Shown in pieces: positions 37,041 to 53,033 of a DNA stretch of 64,000 bases. The stretch comes from Paramecium octaurelia (Eukaryota; Ciliophora; Oligohymenophorea; Peniculida; Parameciidae): positions 11,679 to 75,678 of the forward strand of contig CAJJDP010000067.1 of assembly GCA_905182995.1 (NCBI GenBank), read 5' to 3'. The notes under the pieces were generated by a model. It saw only the letters and a program-made list of their open reading frames with translations, ran no database searches and was not told where the DNA came from. Numbering within the stretch: the first letter of the stretch is position 1; the number at the start of each line of letters is the position of its first letter. Made by a program: the position numbers and the translations under genes.

Positions 37041-39753
37041 TTCAAGGAGAGAAATTGAATAATTTAAATTATAGTTAGGGAAATTGGAAGGAATAGTTAA
37101 CATATCCCAGCCAAATTCAAAATAAAACATCATCTTATTGAAATAGTTATAGAATAAAGTGAGTAATTTGGAATAGAATTTAGAATAGAAAGTGAATGCA
37201 ATGTGTTCTAATGTAAAATTGTATCTGATTAAGATTATAATTCCAGACATCTAACCCTAAAAGTTGCCAGAGTTAAATGAAATGCAAAGAAAGAGGGCAG
37301 TTTCAACTGATGTGGCGAATCACAGTGTGAACATTGAAAAGAATATGTTTTTGTAAGGAAACAAAGCCAGTCGATATTCAAAAATGAACAATTTTAGATA
37401 GCAATCAATTCTGAATGAATACAACGATGAATCGTTAAAATAAAAGATAGATCTGAGTTTTGAATAATCTTAACAACATCATTAAACTTCCTTTTAAATC
37501 ATTCATAAGCCATAAAAATAAAGAACTCAAGTATTACTATTCGATTGCCCTGCACCGAAACCGATGAAGAAAGTGGAAAAGAAACAGTTTTAATTTATGA
37601 TTCAAAAAGGCAAAAGAATTTAGGCTGTTGAACTTTTGGCATTCAAATAGAAGAATTTATAAGAATGGAATCTAATAAATGCAATTATTTAACGAATGGA
37701 ATCTATAAATATCAAGTATCAATGTCCTACTTTTTTTGTTGATGGAAGGTCAATAATCCATTTGATTCATTGCAGAAGAACCATCACGTTGTCTGATATT
37801 GTTAAATGCATGTAAAATAAAGACGAGATCATACCATATTTATATCCAAGATTGTTTATTGGACAAGATGGGTATGAATTATCATTAATAACAGCTTAGA
37901 ACGAGCAGCTGAGAAAATCTAGGCAGCATTTAAAGGCTACATTCAATTTAGGAGATTTCAACAGCTCAAGACATTATACAAGAGCACTATTTACATATAG
38001 AAGTTTTTTCGGAGAAAACAACAAAAGGAATTGACAAAGCAGAGGGTTTTCCAGAGAACAAACTCCATTTATAAGGAATTCATATAAAGATAAACAATGT
38101 TTTAGGTATACATCAAATAAAAGGATAGGATAATTGGAACCAATACAAGTTGTATCCCAGAGTGGAAATACATTTATCATCATTAAGTTACTCAGAATAT
38201 TAGAGGTTGACTATGGATAAGTTTATTTAAAAGGAGAATTCTCAGATCAGTAGAATTTTCAGAGCAATTGATCCATAAGTAGAAATCATATATATCTGTG
38301 CATATGAGTAGGACAAAGACATCTTAATGTACTATGAAAGAGTAAGGACTTATTCCTATGATAGATTTTTGAAATGCATTAAGTGTCATTTAAAAAGGTT
38401 AGGTTTTTAACTCCTGAGAATGCTGATAAATTCAATACACACATGAGTCTATTATAGAAATTGATCTATTCTCCAAAATGCTTAAAATAAATAAGGAAGA
38501 TAATAGAAAATAAATTAGCAATGATAATTCCAGGATATCCTTCAAATGAGTTTATTCAACTATGCCATATGTTAAATGTGCCACTGTATAGTGGATTACC
38601 GCAACATCATTTATTGTATTCTAGTCAATCTGGAGCATAAGTGATGTTTAGTAAGTGCAAGATCTAAACGTCTCCAGGAGCATCAGAGATATATGATGAA
38701 ATAGAGCTTTATAATACTTTAACAGTTTTGATAGTGAAGAATAGGAACATAAGAATTTGGATCTTTAAAATAGATTGTTCTTTTGGAGGGCGAGGCATAG
38801 CCACAATCAACATCAGTACCATTCCTGGATTGAATCAATTATTAAATTGCAATGAACAAGAATTAGATGAAAATACCATTTCTGCTATCAAGTACATCAT
38901 TAATCATAATCACTTAGGCAAATCATCAAGACTTAATTGCCTCTTAAGTTGAAGATTGCTGTAAAATCTTTGTATTAATCTTATAAAGAGTATATTACTG
39001 CTTTTCTGACTTCTGGAGGGATAGTAGAGGCATTTCCAATTTAGGACAGATTGAAAATATAAAAAACTTCAATCAGTTTTCATGTTAGTCCACAATATGA
39101 GTTAGAAGAGATATGCACATATGATAGTTACTCGGCTCATCATTATGTTTAGACTCTGCATTGTAAATGATAAAACTATTTTAGTGTATCCATCGATTAC
39201 TTCAACTATTGACAACAATAAGTTTTATGAAGAGATTCTGGTGTTTTTGAAATAAAAGAAAATGTTCGGGTATTTCACTCTTCATTTAATTTTGTTTGAT
39301 AATCAATTTTGGGCTATTGGTTTGGACAGTTACTTGAATGTTGCTACTAGCATCAATTTCTATTTCAGATGTCTAAATAAAAAGTAAAGTCGATTTTATC
39401 TATATTCTCCTTATGTCATACATCCAGGACTTTAAAAAATATCAATAAAGTAACTGTTTTCAACTTGCAGAATGGATTAGGTATAATATGAAACAGAATA
39501 TTAAAGAGGCCAAACTTTCTTATTCACAGACATTCTGCAATCTTGTATGGTGTAGATGATTTCAGTGCATGAGAACATCCAAAGATGCATTTCGTAATTT
39601 GAGGAGTAGTTAAAAGTGCTTTTTAAACTTGGAGGGTAGATGAATGTTAATTATGGAGAATCGATCTATGAATCTAGAAATGATTCAATTAATATTTTGG
39701 ATGTTCAGGGAGCTTTAAAAGTGCTGAGGAGGAAATTATAAAATTAACAATGA
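37018..39753 (+). CDS. IQCH-like protein (IQ motif, ATP-grasp-like region)
   Basis: 873 residues from six exons (introns 37872-37894, 38106-38128, 38383-38402, 38892-38917, 39163-39184); the spliced frame is exact. An N-terminal coiled coil is followed near residue 290 by an IQ motif (EKIQAAFKGYIQFRRF), a possible calmodulin-binding site, then a second weak IQ. The C-terminal half contains IWIFKIDCSFGGRGIATINI and SGGIVEAFP, which match my memory of IQ-domain protein H, a conserved protein of motile-cilia organisms; the region resembles an ATP-grasp fold. Function in ciliates unknown. The start is the first ATG of the frame with good coding character; the frame is open further upstream. Confidence 0.68.
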
Positions 39754-39893
39754 AAACACATTTACTCTTGAAATAAAAACAACAAAATAATTATTGTAAT
39801 TTTAGCATTTAAGAAATCATTTATTATTTATTCTTTATAAAATCTATGATTTAATATCCTTTCTTCAGTTTGCCCCCAAAATCTCAGCAAACA

Positions 39894-41019
39894 ATGCCGA
39901 GTGCACCAAGAAAATTATTGAAAGATTAATATGAGTTACTCTAGAGAGACTTGGGACAAGGGACATATGGCAAAGTAAAATTGGCCATAAACAGAAGTAA
40001 CAACAAGAAATGTGCCATAAAAATAGTATCTCTAGCATTAATTATTCTAGATCTCCAAAAATTACATAAATTAATACAATGCCAAATAACACATTGACAA
40101 TGAAATCAATTACCTCTAATGTTGTAAACACAAGAACATTGTAGAATTCATAGAGAACTTTGAGGATAAGGAAAATGTCTACATAGTTTTGGAACACTGT
40201 TAGAATGGAACTTTGTATGAATTGATTAAAAAGAAGAAGGTTTTCAGTGAAGATGAAGCCTTCTCCTACTTTTATTAGATAGCCCAGGCGATACAGTATC
40301 TGCATGAAAAAGACATAGTTCACAGAGACATCAAGTCGGACAATGTTTTGTTATAGAATAACACGGTTAAATTATGTGATTTTAATTGGTCAATATATTT
40401 GCCTAATGGAGGCAAGGCTCAACCTTGTATTTGTGGAACTACTGAGTACATGCCTCCGGAGGTTGTCAAAAAACTGAAACATGACAAAGGAGTCGATGTG
40501 TGGGCCTTGGGGATTTTGTTACATGTAAAAATTATGATAGAAAAATAGTATATGCTTCATGGCGAATTGCTTTTTAAGGCGAAGAGTAAGGAAGAATTGC
40601 ATGAGAAGATATGCAATAAGTAATTGATAAAATTCAACGAGAACCTATCTAGTGAGTGTAAATAATTGTTACAGTAAATGCTTGCTCATACGAAACGATT
40701 TAATATTTAGTAAGTCTTGAATTCGGAATGGGTAATTAAAATGCTCACTACTAAAAACATTTCGCATCCCTTGGAATTAACTCCCATAAAAAACAGATCC
40801 AGTGCTTATGAGTTAACTAGGTTTAGTGTAATTTCAGAGTCCACTTGCTTCTCTAGTTCAAAATTCACTACCAAATCTTATGATATCGAATCTCCATTCA
40901 AATAATCCAATAACTGGGTGAACTAAACGCCTCAGCCTTCGTAACCCCTGAAAGTTAAGAGCACTGCTCTCAATCAAAATATTACTGCTTTCAGAGTTGA
41001 AAAAAGACAATTTGACTGA
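39894..41019 (+). CDS. Aurora-like protein kinase with DFN in place of DFG
   Basis: 358 residues, two introns (40026-40050, 25 nt; 40525-40548, 24 nt). Kinase domain from residue 13: GQGTYGKV loop, AIKI lysine, HRDIKSDN catalytic loop, then CDFNWS where Aurora kinases have ADFGWS, and CGTTEYMPPEV like the Aurora CGTLDYLPPE activation segment. The Trp after the DFG position and the PPE are Aurora hallmarks. The Gly to Asn change in DFG is unusual and may affect activation-loop movement; the metal-binding Asp is kept. A 100-residue Ser/Thr/Gln-rich tail follows. Family role is in chromosome segregation and cytokinesis; here inferred. Confidence 0.85.
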
Positions 41020-41092
41020 AAGATCAAGTTTTATTTATTTTTAATGTAATATTATAAATCATTTTTGTTAAAATTAATATTTGTATTACAAC

Positions 41093-42788
41093 ATGGAGTA
41101 TATTGCATACACAGATGCCAAACTTTAGTTTATTGGAACTCGCAAGCACTTTTTTAGGGATAAATAATATTACGTGAGTGTTTTTGAGGATTATTTTGTC
41201 ATGGGCATTGTAAGTCATTCCACCCTTATAAAATAGACAAGTGATACGTAGTCACCAAAATACAAAATCAACATTGATCTCAATATTAAATTAAATTGGG
41301 ACTTGAAGAAACAGAAAAACAATATAATTATTTAATCTTTTGCTTTTCCATACAACAATTCATACAAGACACTTTATGCTGACCACAACGATTTGATGAA
41401 GTAACTTTGATTTAGTATTACTATATCTTTCAGATTCAAAGAGCTTCTTGGTCTCTCAGTAACATACGAAGGCATAGGCGATCTCTATATTCCAATTTTA
41501 TAAATTGGGAAGGGAAGTTCAGCTAAAGTAAGCATCAAAATTACGTTAAGGTATACAGTGCTTAAAATGTTTTGGATTAAAACACGTATGCGATAAAAGC
41601 GATCGAGAAGTCGTTTTTAAACTAAACGGAAAAAGGACAGGGCTTGGTACTTTAACCCAATCTATGAACTAGGCAGCCTATAAGATGGAAGTGCGGATTC
41701 TCAAAATCCTCTCACCTTTTTCTTAGAGCTTTCTTAATTTAAAGGAGATATATGAAGGAGATCAAACCTACTATTTGGTAACAGATTACTTGGAGGGAGC
41801 CAGTCTGAGTGAAGAAATCGAGAGAGCAAAAGTAACATTTGAATTAATTATTAGAATCTCCCTGATCGTAGATTGCCTGTCCAAACAATTAAAATATTAA
41901 TGTACAAATTATTATCAAATTTAGCCTTGCTGCATGAAAATAAAGTATTTAATAAAATATAATGCAAGATTATTCACAGAGATCTCAAACCTGACAATCT
42001 GATGTTTGCTAAGAAAAATGATTACTCCTCATTGGTTCTAGTGGATTTCGGATTGGCCACTCTAGAAAATCTTGAAAAGTATACAAAAAAATAAGAGAAT
42101 ATCATAGATTTCTATTTCCTAAATGTGGAACTCCAGGGTATGTGGCTCCAGAGGTTCTTAATTTAAATCCTTAGAATAGATACACAACCAAAGTGGATAT
42201 CTTTAGTAGTGGTTGTATTCTTTATAAATTGTTAACTGGAAAAAGCATTTTTGGAGGCAAAACATTTGACGATGTTTTGAGAGCAAATAAGAAATGCTTT
42301 ATTGATTTGGATCTTCCTCCTGATCACATTTATTTGACAGATCTTTCTCTTGTAATCAATGCAACATATAATCGTAGAATTTATTAAGTTAATTATTGAA
42401 CAAAAATGCAAATTCAAGAATAACTGCTAGATAAGCACTTCGTCATCCTTTTTTTGATTAAATCAATGAATAAAGCACTTAAGTGTTGTCCACTTTTGCA
42501 ACCAACGTGAAGTTAAGTCACAATGGGAACATAAATTTATAATGCGAAGAATAGATGTCCAAATATGAAATTGAGGAGAATTAGGTGAATTGTGAAATGA
42601 AGGAAGAGGAATAGAATACTATTTCAATTCCTGCAACAAAACGATGCTCTTTAATGAATGAGTTCTAATCCTCGTCTAAATCTCCAACTAAGTTTTATTA
42701 GAAAGAACCTTCATCTACCATGAGGTGCTTTAAATTGTTTGATTTGGCTAGTCCTAGGGGAGATTCAAATGAAATCGAAAGTGAATGA
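41093..42788 (+). CDS. Protein kinase with N-terminal PH-like domain
   Basis: The most intron-rich gene of the window: eight introns (41210-41236, 41401-41433, 41528-41550, 41647-41672, 41832-41854, 41945-41968, 42079-42107, 42352-42377), 494 residues. Residues 1-110 are beta-rich and have the size of a PH domain. The kinase domain follows: [10 protein letters not shown] loop, [34 protein letters not shown] and a normal C-lobe ([16 protein letters not shown]), closest in style to the CAMK group. A 100-residue acidic/Ser tail ends the protein. Key catalytic residues are intact, so an active Ser/Thr kinase is expected. Confidence 0.85.
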
Positions 42789-42954
42789 AGTGTGAAGTTG
42801 AATTTTCTCCAAATAAAACATACATAAAATATTAATGATTTTGTTTAATGATGAATTTAATATAATTTTAATATATTCGCTCACAAAATTAATTAAAAAT
42901 TCGAGTATTTAGCAAACCTATTGTGCAAATCTATCTTATAATTATTTATTTAAT

Positions 42955-46200
<3,246 letters not shown>

Positions 46201-47057
46201 GAAATCATATTAAATACAAAAAATTTAACATTTAGTAATGTCTTCTTGTTTTATTATTTTACTATTAATATCAAATTCTATTAAGGTGCCTCAAAATCGT
46301 TCAATTGATAACCTTCAAAACAAGGTGATTTATTGATATCTTAAACCTTATTTAGATTTGAAATATAAATTAATGGAAAAAATTGATTATTATTTAAAAA
46401 ATAAGCTTTACGTAAATACTAATAGAAAATCACTTTTTAAGTTTGCATTTTGAAAATAATTTAGATACATATTGAATTTGATTGGATTGGATTGATATTT
46501 TAAATTAACTAGAATTGATTGCTTGGATTTTCAAAGAAACAAAGCCAAAAAAGAAGATTATTTTTAATAAGCAGTGTTGTAAGGAATTTAGATAAATTCT
46601 AACTCAATATCTCCAAATCTGAGTAAAAAATACTATTCTATTTTCTTATTGATTTGCAAGATATTCGAAATTCTATAAATATATTTAAATTTATAAGTAA
46701 TCAAAATCTGTTTGGTTTAATTTACTTGAAGGCTTATGACACTTAAAATATAAAATTAAATTAACACCCACACAATAATCGATCATATTCTAAACCTTCA
46801 TATCTTAGAGATTGGCAAGATTTATGTATATTAATAATTGAATAAAATGAAAAATCTTTTTCAATATTGTAAGAAAGTCTTAAATTAAAATAGCGCATTA
46901 AACTGAAACAGATCTTAAAATGATATTTACGAATGAGCTTATTAAACATTAATGTTACTTAATTTTCTTCTATAAAATGAATATAAGGCGGTATTAGATT
47001 TTAAGAAAATGGTTTGAGAATAATTTGATCGATAATATTTGATTAATAAAGTATTAT
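46201..47057. other. Spacer of about 860 bp
   Basis: AT-rich. From ATG 46238 there is a 32-codon frame with a secretory-signal-like start (MSSCFIILLLISNS) closed by TGA 46334-46336; the same frame is open again for 40 codons afterwards. Too little to call a gene. The remainder shows no coding character. Confidence 0.35.
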
Positions 47058-48408
47058 ATGTTAATACTATTCTTTTTTTTCTTGCTAACTGAGCAATAAA
47101 GAGATATTGAATTCAATGATAAATTCTATTGGACCTCAATGGACAGCGTCAATGATAAGAATATATACAGAATCACAAATCTTGAGCAGCCTTATTATTA
47201 TGTTTAGGTTACCTTACTGCAACAGGATTTATCTTATTTCCTATTGTATGATTTAAATTAGATTCCTAAATTAAACGAGTCGCCAGGTGACTACGTGAGG
47301 TATTATTTTAATTAATGAAAACGTTATTATGAAGAGAGAACAACCAGATTTCTGAAAATTGAACCTAATGGAAAAATAATTTACATTACCGCATCCTCTA
47401 ATAGCACTAGTGGATATTACAATATAGCAATTTGGGGTAGCAAGAAGGAGTACTGTGATAATAGTTGCTCATATTATGGTGAATGCACAGTAATTCTGAG
47501 TTCTATAAAAGGATGATGGGTGTGAATGCATCTCTGGCTATATAAGTACTGATTGCCACTAAACGGCATTGTAGGTTCAGGAGAGTTAAACACAGATTAA
47601 CCTTTTTGGAGATGAGATTTAATTTTTTTATTTGAACATAGGTGATTACAAAGAAATGGACATTCAATTAAGACTAAGTGTAATTTATAAGTTGAAAATT
47701 AGACTGACAGCTCTTAAGGAATTGAAATTTTCATTGAGCTCACCAATGCAATAATAATTCCGAACTAAAACTACCATGATGCTGAAGGCATGATTAAATA
47801 ATAAATAATTTATGAATCTTAACCATTAGATTTCAAAATAAAAAGCGCCATTTATGAATACGATAACATTTAGGTTGTTTTTGGAGCTAGATAATTGAAT
47901 GGTCGATTAAACTCATTAGTAAGCACTCTATTAATAGAAATTTCAACATATAATATGTCTGAAAATACAATTTCTATCATTGTTATCATTATAATCGTCA
48001 TTGTTATATCCGCAGCAGTGATTATTATAATAATTATGTTTTTTGTATGTAAGAACATTAGAAGCAGAAAACTACTATTGTAATAACAAAGATTGAGAAT
48101 GGCTATGTATGGAGAGTCGTCTGGAAATTAACAAAAAGATTAAATTAACATTTTCGATTATCTATCTCCAGTTTAAATAGATGTGTTAAATAACTAAGAC
48201 GATTGCATCATTTGTTTATAAAAATTGAATGATGAACTAGAGGTTAGACAAACATGTTGCCAGTATTAAATGATCGTATAAATTTAGTCACCATTTCCAT
48301 TCTTTTTGTATAAAAGAGTGGCTTAATAATAATAAAAAAGAATGTCCTGTCTGCAGAGCTAATTTAGTTCCGAAAGATGGTCAAATAAATACAATTCCTC
48401 AATAATGA
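47058..48408 (+). CDS. Membrane-anchored RING-H2 protein with EGF-like cysteines (frame broken)
   Basis: Order of parts: signal peptide (MLILFFFFLLTEQ), a lumenal domain with an EGF-like cysteine cluster (CDNSCSYYGECTDDGCECISG), one membrane span of about 25 residues (near 47965-48045) and a cytosolic RING-H2 finger: CIICL, paired Cys, HHFH..C, CPVC. This is the layout of transmembrane E3 ubiquitin ligases. Introns at 47490-47511 and 48263-48287. Two faults: an in-frame TGA at 47316-47318 where Trp would fit, and a missing base near 47670 that shifts the frame. Either sequence errors or a recent pseudogene. Confidence 0.7.
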
Positions 48409-48463
48409 CTTAGATCTTTATTTTAAATTAAATTAATCAATTATTCAATAATGAAAAATATTA

Positions 48464-49380
48464 ATGAAAAAAAAAAATTTAACATCTATTGATCTAAGCA
48501 CCTCCATGTTTTCAGGCAAAAGCTTGAAAAACAATTACTCGATCTCCAATCCTTCATCAAACCGAAGTCCCAGTTTGTAGAAGGCCATTAATAGATTAAA
48601 ATAGGATAGTAGAGTATCCTTAATTGGCATTAGCTCAATTAGCTCAACAAACGTATCTATTCTACTGATATTAAGATTCCTAAACGAAGAGGCTATTATG
48701 AGGTCAAAAGTAGTCAAAGCACTTTCAGAATTAGTCATCCATATTAAGAGCCAAAAATAAGCCTTGATTAGAATGATCACAAAAAAGAAACTATTAGAAA
48801 AATCTTTTCTTTATAAGCGTATTGTAAAAGCCAGTCAGCTCTATAATTGGCAGCGTAAAAGTACACAGTAAAAAGAGCTATCACAGATAATTCTTAAATC
48901 TTTGGCACCCCAAGGCCAAAGTTACTAGATAAATTTAGCAAAGAAATAATAAAATGTAAAACCGAAAAAGATGTAATAAAGTAAGTTCTAGTAAAAGAAG
49001 TAACCAAAAGAATACCAAAAAAATCTAAAGAAATTAATTATGAACTTGATACGATGTTTAAAAATTATGAAAAGTACGCCCAATTATGTCTATCTCCAAA
49101 TTCCTTCGTTAATCAACCAGTCATATATAATGGATATTTTAAAATATACACTTAATCATAAAAGGAGAAGATTATCTTAGATTAAATTGGAGAAAAGGAA
49201 AAATCCCTAAGTGATGAATCAGAAGCATATAAGGATTTTATAGAAGAAGTAGATGAAGCTACGATTTAAAGAGATGTCTATCATAGTCAGTTGAGGAATC
49301 CCTTCTTGGATGATAAAATTACTGTCCGCTCAATGAAATAAGCTGGTTTCTTAAAGAGAAGACCAACAGATATTCTATGA
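48464..49380 (+). CDS. Hypothetical protein
   Basis: 297 residues, one 23-nt intron (48653-48675) which switches the frame exactly between two long open stretches. The N-terminus (MKKKNLTSIDLSTSMFSGKS) is Ser/Asn-rich; the rest is basic and helical and ends LDDKITVRSMKQAGFLKRRP. No domain recognised. It begins 55 nt after the RING gene on the same strand. Start chosen at the ATG before the A11 run; an earlier ATG at 48451 reads into TGA. Confidence 0.6.
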
Positions 49381-50063
49381 TAATTTATATCTAATATCTT
49401 TCTTATAGAGAGATATAAAACTTATTTGAATATCTGTTTTACTTATATATACTATCTACAAGATTAATATCATACTTTTTCTAAAAAGTACCTTATTATT
49501 ATATTATTTTTATTTGCGATTCAATTGATTAAAAATAGTTATTGAACTTAAAGTATTTTTAAATATGCAAATATTCGGTTAATCATTAAGCTTTTTAGAT
49601 TGTTATCTGTTGCTTAGTATTATAAAAAAGCATTTTCGTTAGTTTTCAAATTAGAAAACATTACTAAATCACTTCTTACTGTCTTTGGATAAAATTTTGA
49701 GAATATCAATTTATTAAAAATTTTTTTAACAATAATTCTTCTCAAAAGGTAGTCTTTATTACAAGAGATTAAAGATAAAATTCACTCAATAAAGTGGATT
49801 TTATATTTTGGACTTTGTTAAGTTAGATAAATTATAATATTTTTAAGAGGGGAATTTCCAGATTGCTGAACTTAAAGAGTTGATTTGATAAAATTATGTT
49901 TTTTATTTTCCTTAATATTCTAATTAGTTTAACTTTTATCAAGCTATTTTTGAATGACCTTCTAATCATCAATTTATTGACTTGTCAATAATAAATTATA
50001 TTAAATAGGAAAAATATTATTTTAGCTTAAAATCTAAAGGATCACAATAATTAATAAATATAA
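49381..50063. other. AT-rich spacer between convergent genes
   Basis: Nearly 700 bp, long for two 3' ends meeting in this genome. No frame, repeat or motif that I can support. Confidence 0.35.
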
Positions 50064-52719
50064 TCAGTGCAATTAAATATATTTTGAGCTTCTGGCTTTT
50101 CTTACTGATGTTCTTTTTTTTATTGAATGATTAAAAAGCTAATAAATACTTTTAGAAGTTTTATTTAAGATTTTTACTTTTTTATTGTATTCAGTAATCA
50201 AAACATGCAGGTTAAATTAAGGGAAAAACTTTTTGAATTCCATAGCTTTTTCAAATCCTATAATTTAAAAATTGCAAGAAATAGAATTTTGACCTCCTTA
50301 TGTCCTATTTTCAGCAGCTCCACCAAATAACTTTATTTCAGTGTCGCTAAATTATCTTAATTATTAGGAAGTCTAAAATTATTTGCTCTTATTAATTCCA
50401 TCAGATTTTTAAAACTAAATTCTCTTGTTTGAATCATGAGAAATTTTGATATCTGCTTTAAGAGACGGTTCACTTTATTTAGGGTAACTCTCTTTTCGTT
50501 TAGAAGCAGGAGAGCCATTATTTGTATTTAATTCTAGATCTTAAGGATTTAAAGATATATTTTCTTCATCATCAAATTGGATATCCTCCTATCCTTAATT
50601 TTGTTCTATTGCTTTTTGCACTAATTTCAATTACTTATTAAATTTATGAATAAAATACATTATGAATTTGAAGTGCTTTACAAGACCTTTTATCACATCT
50701 TTTCTTTTTTTGTCTATTCTATATTTTTAGATTATCCTTTAGAATCAACTTTTCAATATCAGGTTTATAATTAAGCAACTTACAATTGTCTATTTAATGA
50801 CCAGACTAAGAACAAATTTAACATTTTTGACCAATAATGTAAGCATTAAATTGGAATAAGTGTCTGATTTAATGATACACTTCATTCTCTTCCCTATTAA
50901 GTTAGTTGAGAAAAGTAGATTAAGAGATCCTAAATACTTTTGTAAAACTTCGACTAATAACTGAAAACTTACGAGGTTATTAGGTAAAAAAGGATTCCTC
51001 TCCAAAGTATTTTCCTTTTTAGAGTTCTGTTACTTTCTATTAAGAGTTCTATTCATAGATCTCAACCTTGCCATAATCCAAAAAATATAAATAATTATCG
51101 TCCATCTAATTTTGATGATAGATATATTCATCAGGACAGTAATACACAGTTTAGAGTGAATTTGACATTTTCTTTATTGTGTCTTCACTAAAATTATGCA
51201 ATACGATTTTGCAATCCTGAAGTAAGTTTTTAAAAACATTAAGCATCAATTCTTACTATAAAAATGATGAGAGTTATTCAAGAATACTTTACAACTAAGT
51301 TTAGTCTAAAGTTTATTACATGATATTTTGATTGCTGATTTCTTTTGATGCATCGGTATTCTAAGTAACTTCTTGCTCTACTTTATAGCTGATCTGGAAC
51401 TGAGTGTTATTGCATGTAACAAGTCAAAATTCTCATCATTTCTCTAAATTAATTTCAATGTTTATTACTAAAATTGTCTTTTTTGTTTGTTAATGTTTTG
51501 CACTATAGTTCCCACTTAATTGAGAGAGAATGTAAAGACTGCACATGATAGAAGCATAAGAAATATACAACTAAAAGCCTCCACATGATTTTAAGGAGTT
51601 ATGTCTCCGTATCCAACAGTAATCATTGTAACAATAGCCCAATAATAAGAGAAAATGTATCGAATTTATTTTGTATCATCTTGTAAATTTTTATCAAGAA
51701 TCCAACTATTTTTCTCATATTCCATGGTAGTCATTCCTATGTAGTGCCAAATGCATGCCATAAAATGAGCAATAAGGTTAATTGTTATTACAAGGTTGAT
51801 TAAGCTAATGATTTCTCTTTGAATTTCTGATAAATTTAATAATTTAACTATTTTACCAATTACTTTTTAAAGTTTTATTAAGCTTAACGCACAAAATGAT
51901 ATAAATATAAGTGTGCTTTCTATTTTCATAGTATAATAAACTAGAAAAAGGTAAGTAGTATCTAAAATAAAGGAAGTTTTCAAATATTTTTTTAATATAT
52001 ATATTCTGGTTTTAATGATCTTGAAATTATAAAGAATTTAATACATTTCCTTTTTTTATAATTGCTATGTTAAGTTTGAGTATTATGTCAATCAAAAAAA
52101 ATATCATGAACAATGACATTTCTTCTATTTTTAGTATAGGATAGGATTGATCAAAACTCCAAAAAAATGGTATTAATATAATTAAGCTTAAAATTACAAA
52201 AAACATAATTATATCCCATAAAATGATGAATCTATTAGTTGGATCGATAACAAATGAGACGAGATTCTATGAAATATTTTTTTTGTCTTAAATATATTTT
52301 TCCTGCAATATGAGATTACCTTTGATTTATTCTTTTTAACTCTAAGATAATATATAGCTTCTAGAGAGCAAAATGTTTTTAAATCTTTTTACCAGATTAT
52401 TTATCTTTATGAGATGGAAAATATTTTTTGACACTTTTTACGAACATACTTATGATTTAGGAAGCTCAATCTAGTCTTCGATTGGATTATCATAAGTTAT
52501 TTTCTCATTGCATTAATTTTTTATCTGCTCTTGTTTCTAAAGAACAGGTAATTTCTGAAATGGTTTAAAGTTATCTTAGCATTGTTCTAAATTCATAAAA
52601 CTTATCATACAGTGATCTAATGTTAAATTTTGTAAAGACGGATCATTAAAGTGAGGAGAGAGCTATTAGAACAGTTTCAATTCAACTTAGCTTCGTGGAC
52701 TTAAAGAATACACACTCAT
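50064..52719 (-). CDS. K+ channel with C-linker, cyclic-nucleotide-binding domain and zinc knuckle
   Basis: EAG/CNG-superfamily channel of about 860 residues. Membrane helices run from about residue 140 to 400, with pore filter TVGYGD (K+-selective). Then the C-linker (EMMRILTCYMQQHSVPDQL), a cyclic-nucleotide-binding domain with phosphate cassette FGEESF, and just after it CQICSQSGHQIDNC, a perfect CCHC zinc-knuckle spacing. A long Ser/Gln-rich tail follows. Introns: 52020-52044, 51444-51468, 51295-51319, each 25 nt. Spliced length is one base over: the frame slips at a T7 run (50705-50711). The expected role is membrane potential and ciliary beating control, as inferred from the family. Confidence 0.88.
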
Positions 52720-53033
52720 AATTAAATTAAAAATCGATTACTACTCAGATAATTAATAATTCGTTCCTCATAATCAATAAAAAATTAAGAAAATTTAAAT
52801 TCATACAAAAAGGTTCCATTGTAAAACAATTTGAAATTTATTGATCAATCCAATAAATAAATTCAGAAAAAGAACTTTCGTTATAGAAAACTGTAAGACT
52901 ATAATTCATTCAAATAATCTTAATACATAAGTTAATGAAGCAAAATAACATATTTAAAATATCTTTACTAAGTTAACAATCATTTAATTGATCCATGCTT
53001 TTCTACATTACTTCCAAGTTAGTTGTTCATATA
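52720..53033. promoter_or_regulatory. Spacer upstream of the K+ channel
   Basis: AT-rich, no coding frame; expected to contain the K+ channel promoter. Confidence 0.35.

Noticed and set aside
41888..41925. An additional intron in the kinase gene starting GTACAAATTATT
   Set aside because: Removing it breaks the frame, whereas leaving it gives the continuous helix [15 protein letters not shown] typical of the region before HRD.
48499..49100. Alternative continuous frame through the whole gene at 48464-49380
   Set aside because: The first frame stays open past the intron but becomes repetitive and lysine-rich; using the 23-nt intron at 48653 gives a better protein and an exact multiple of three.
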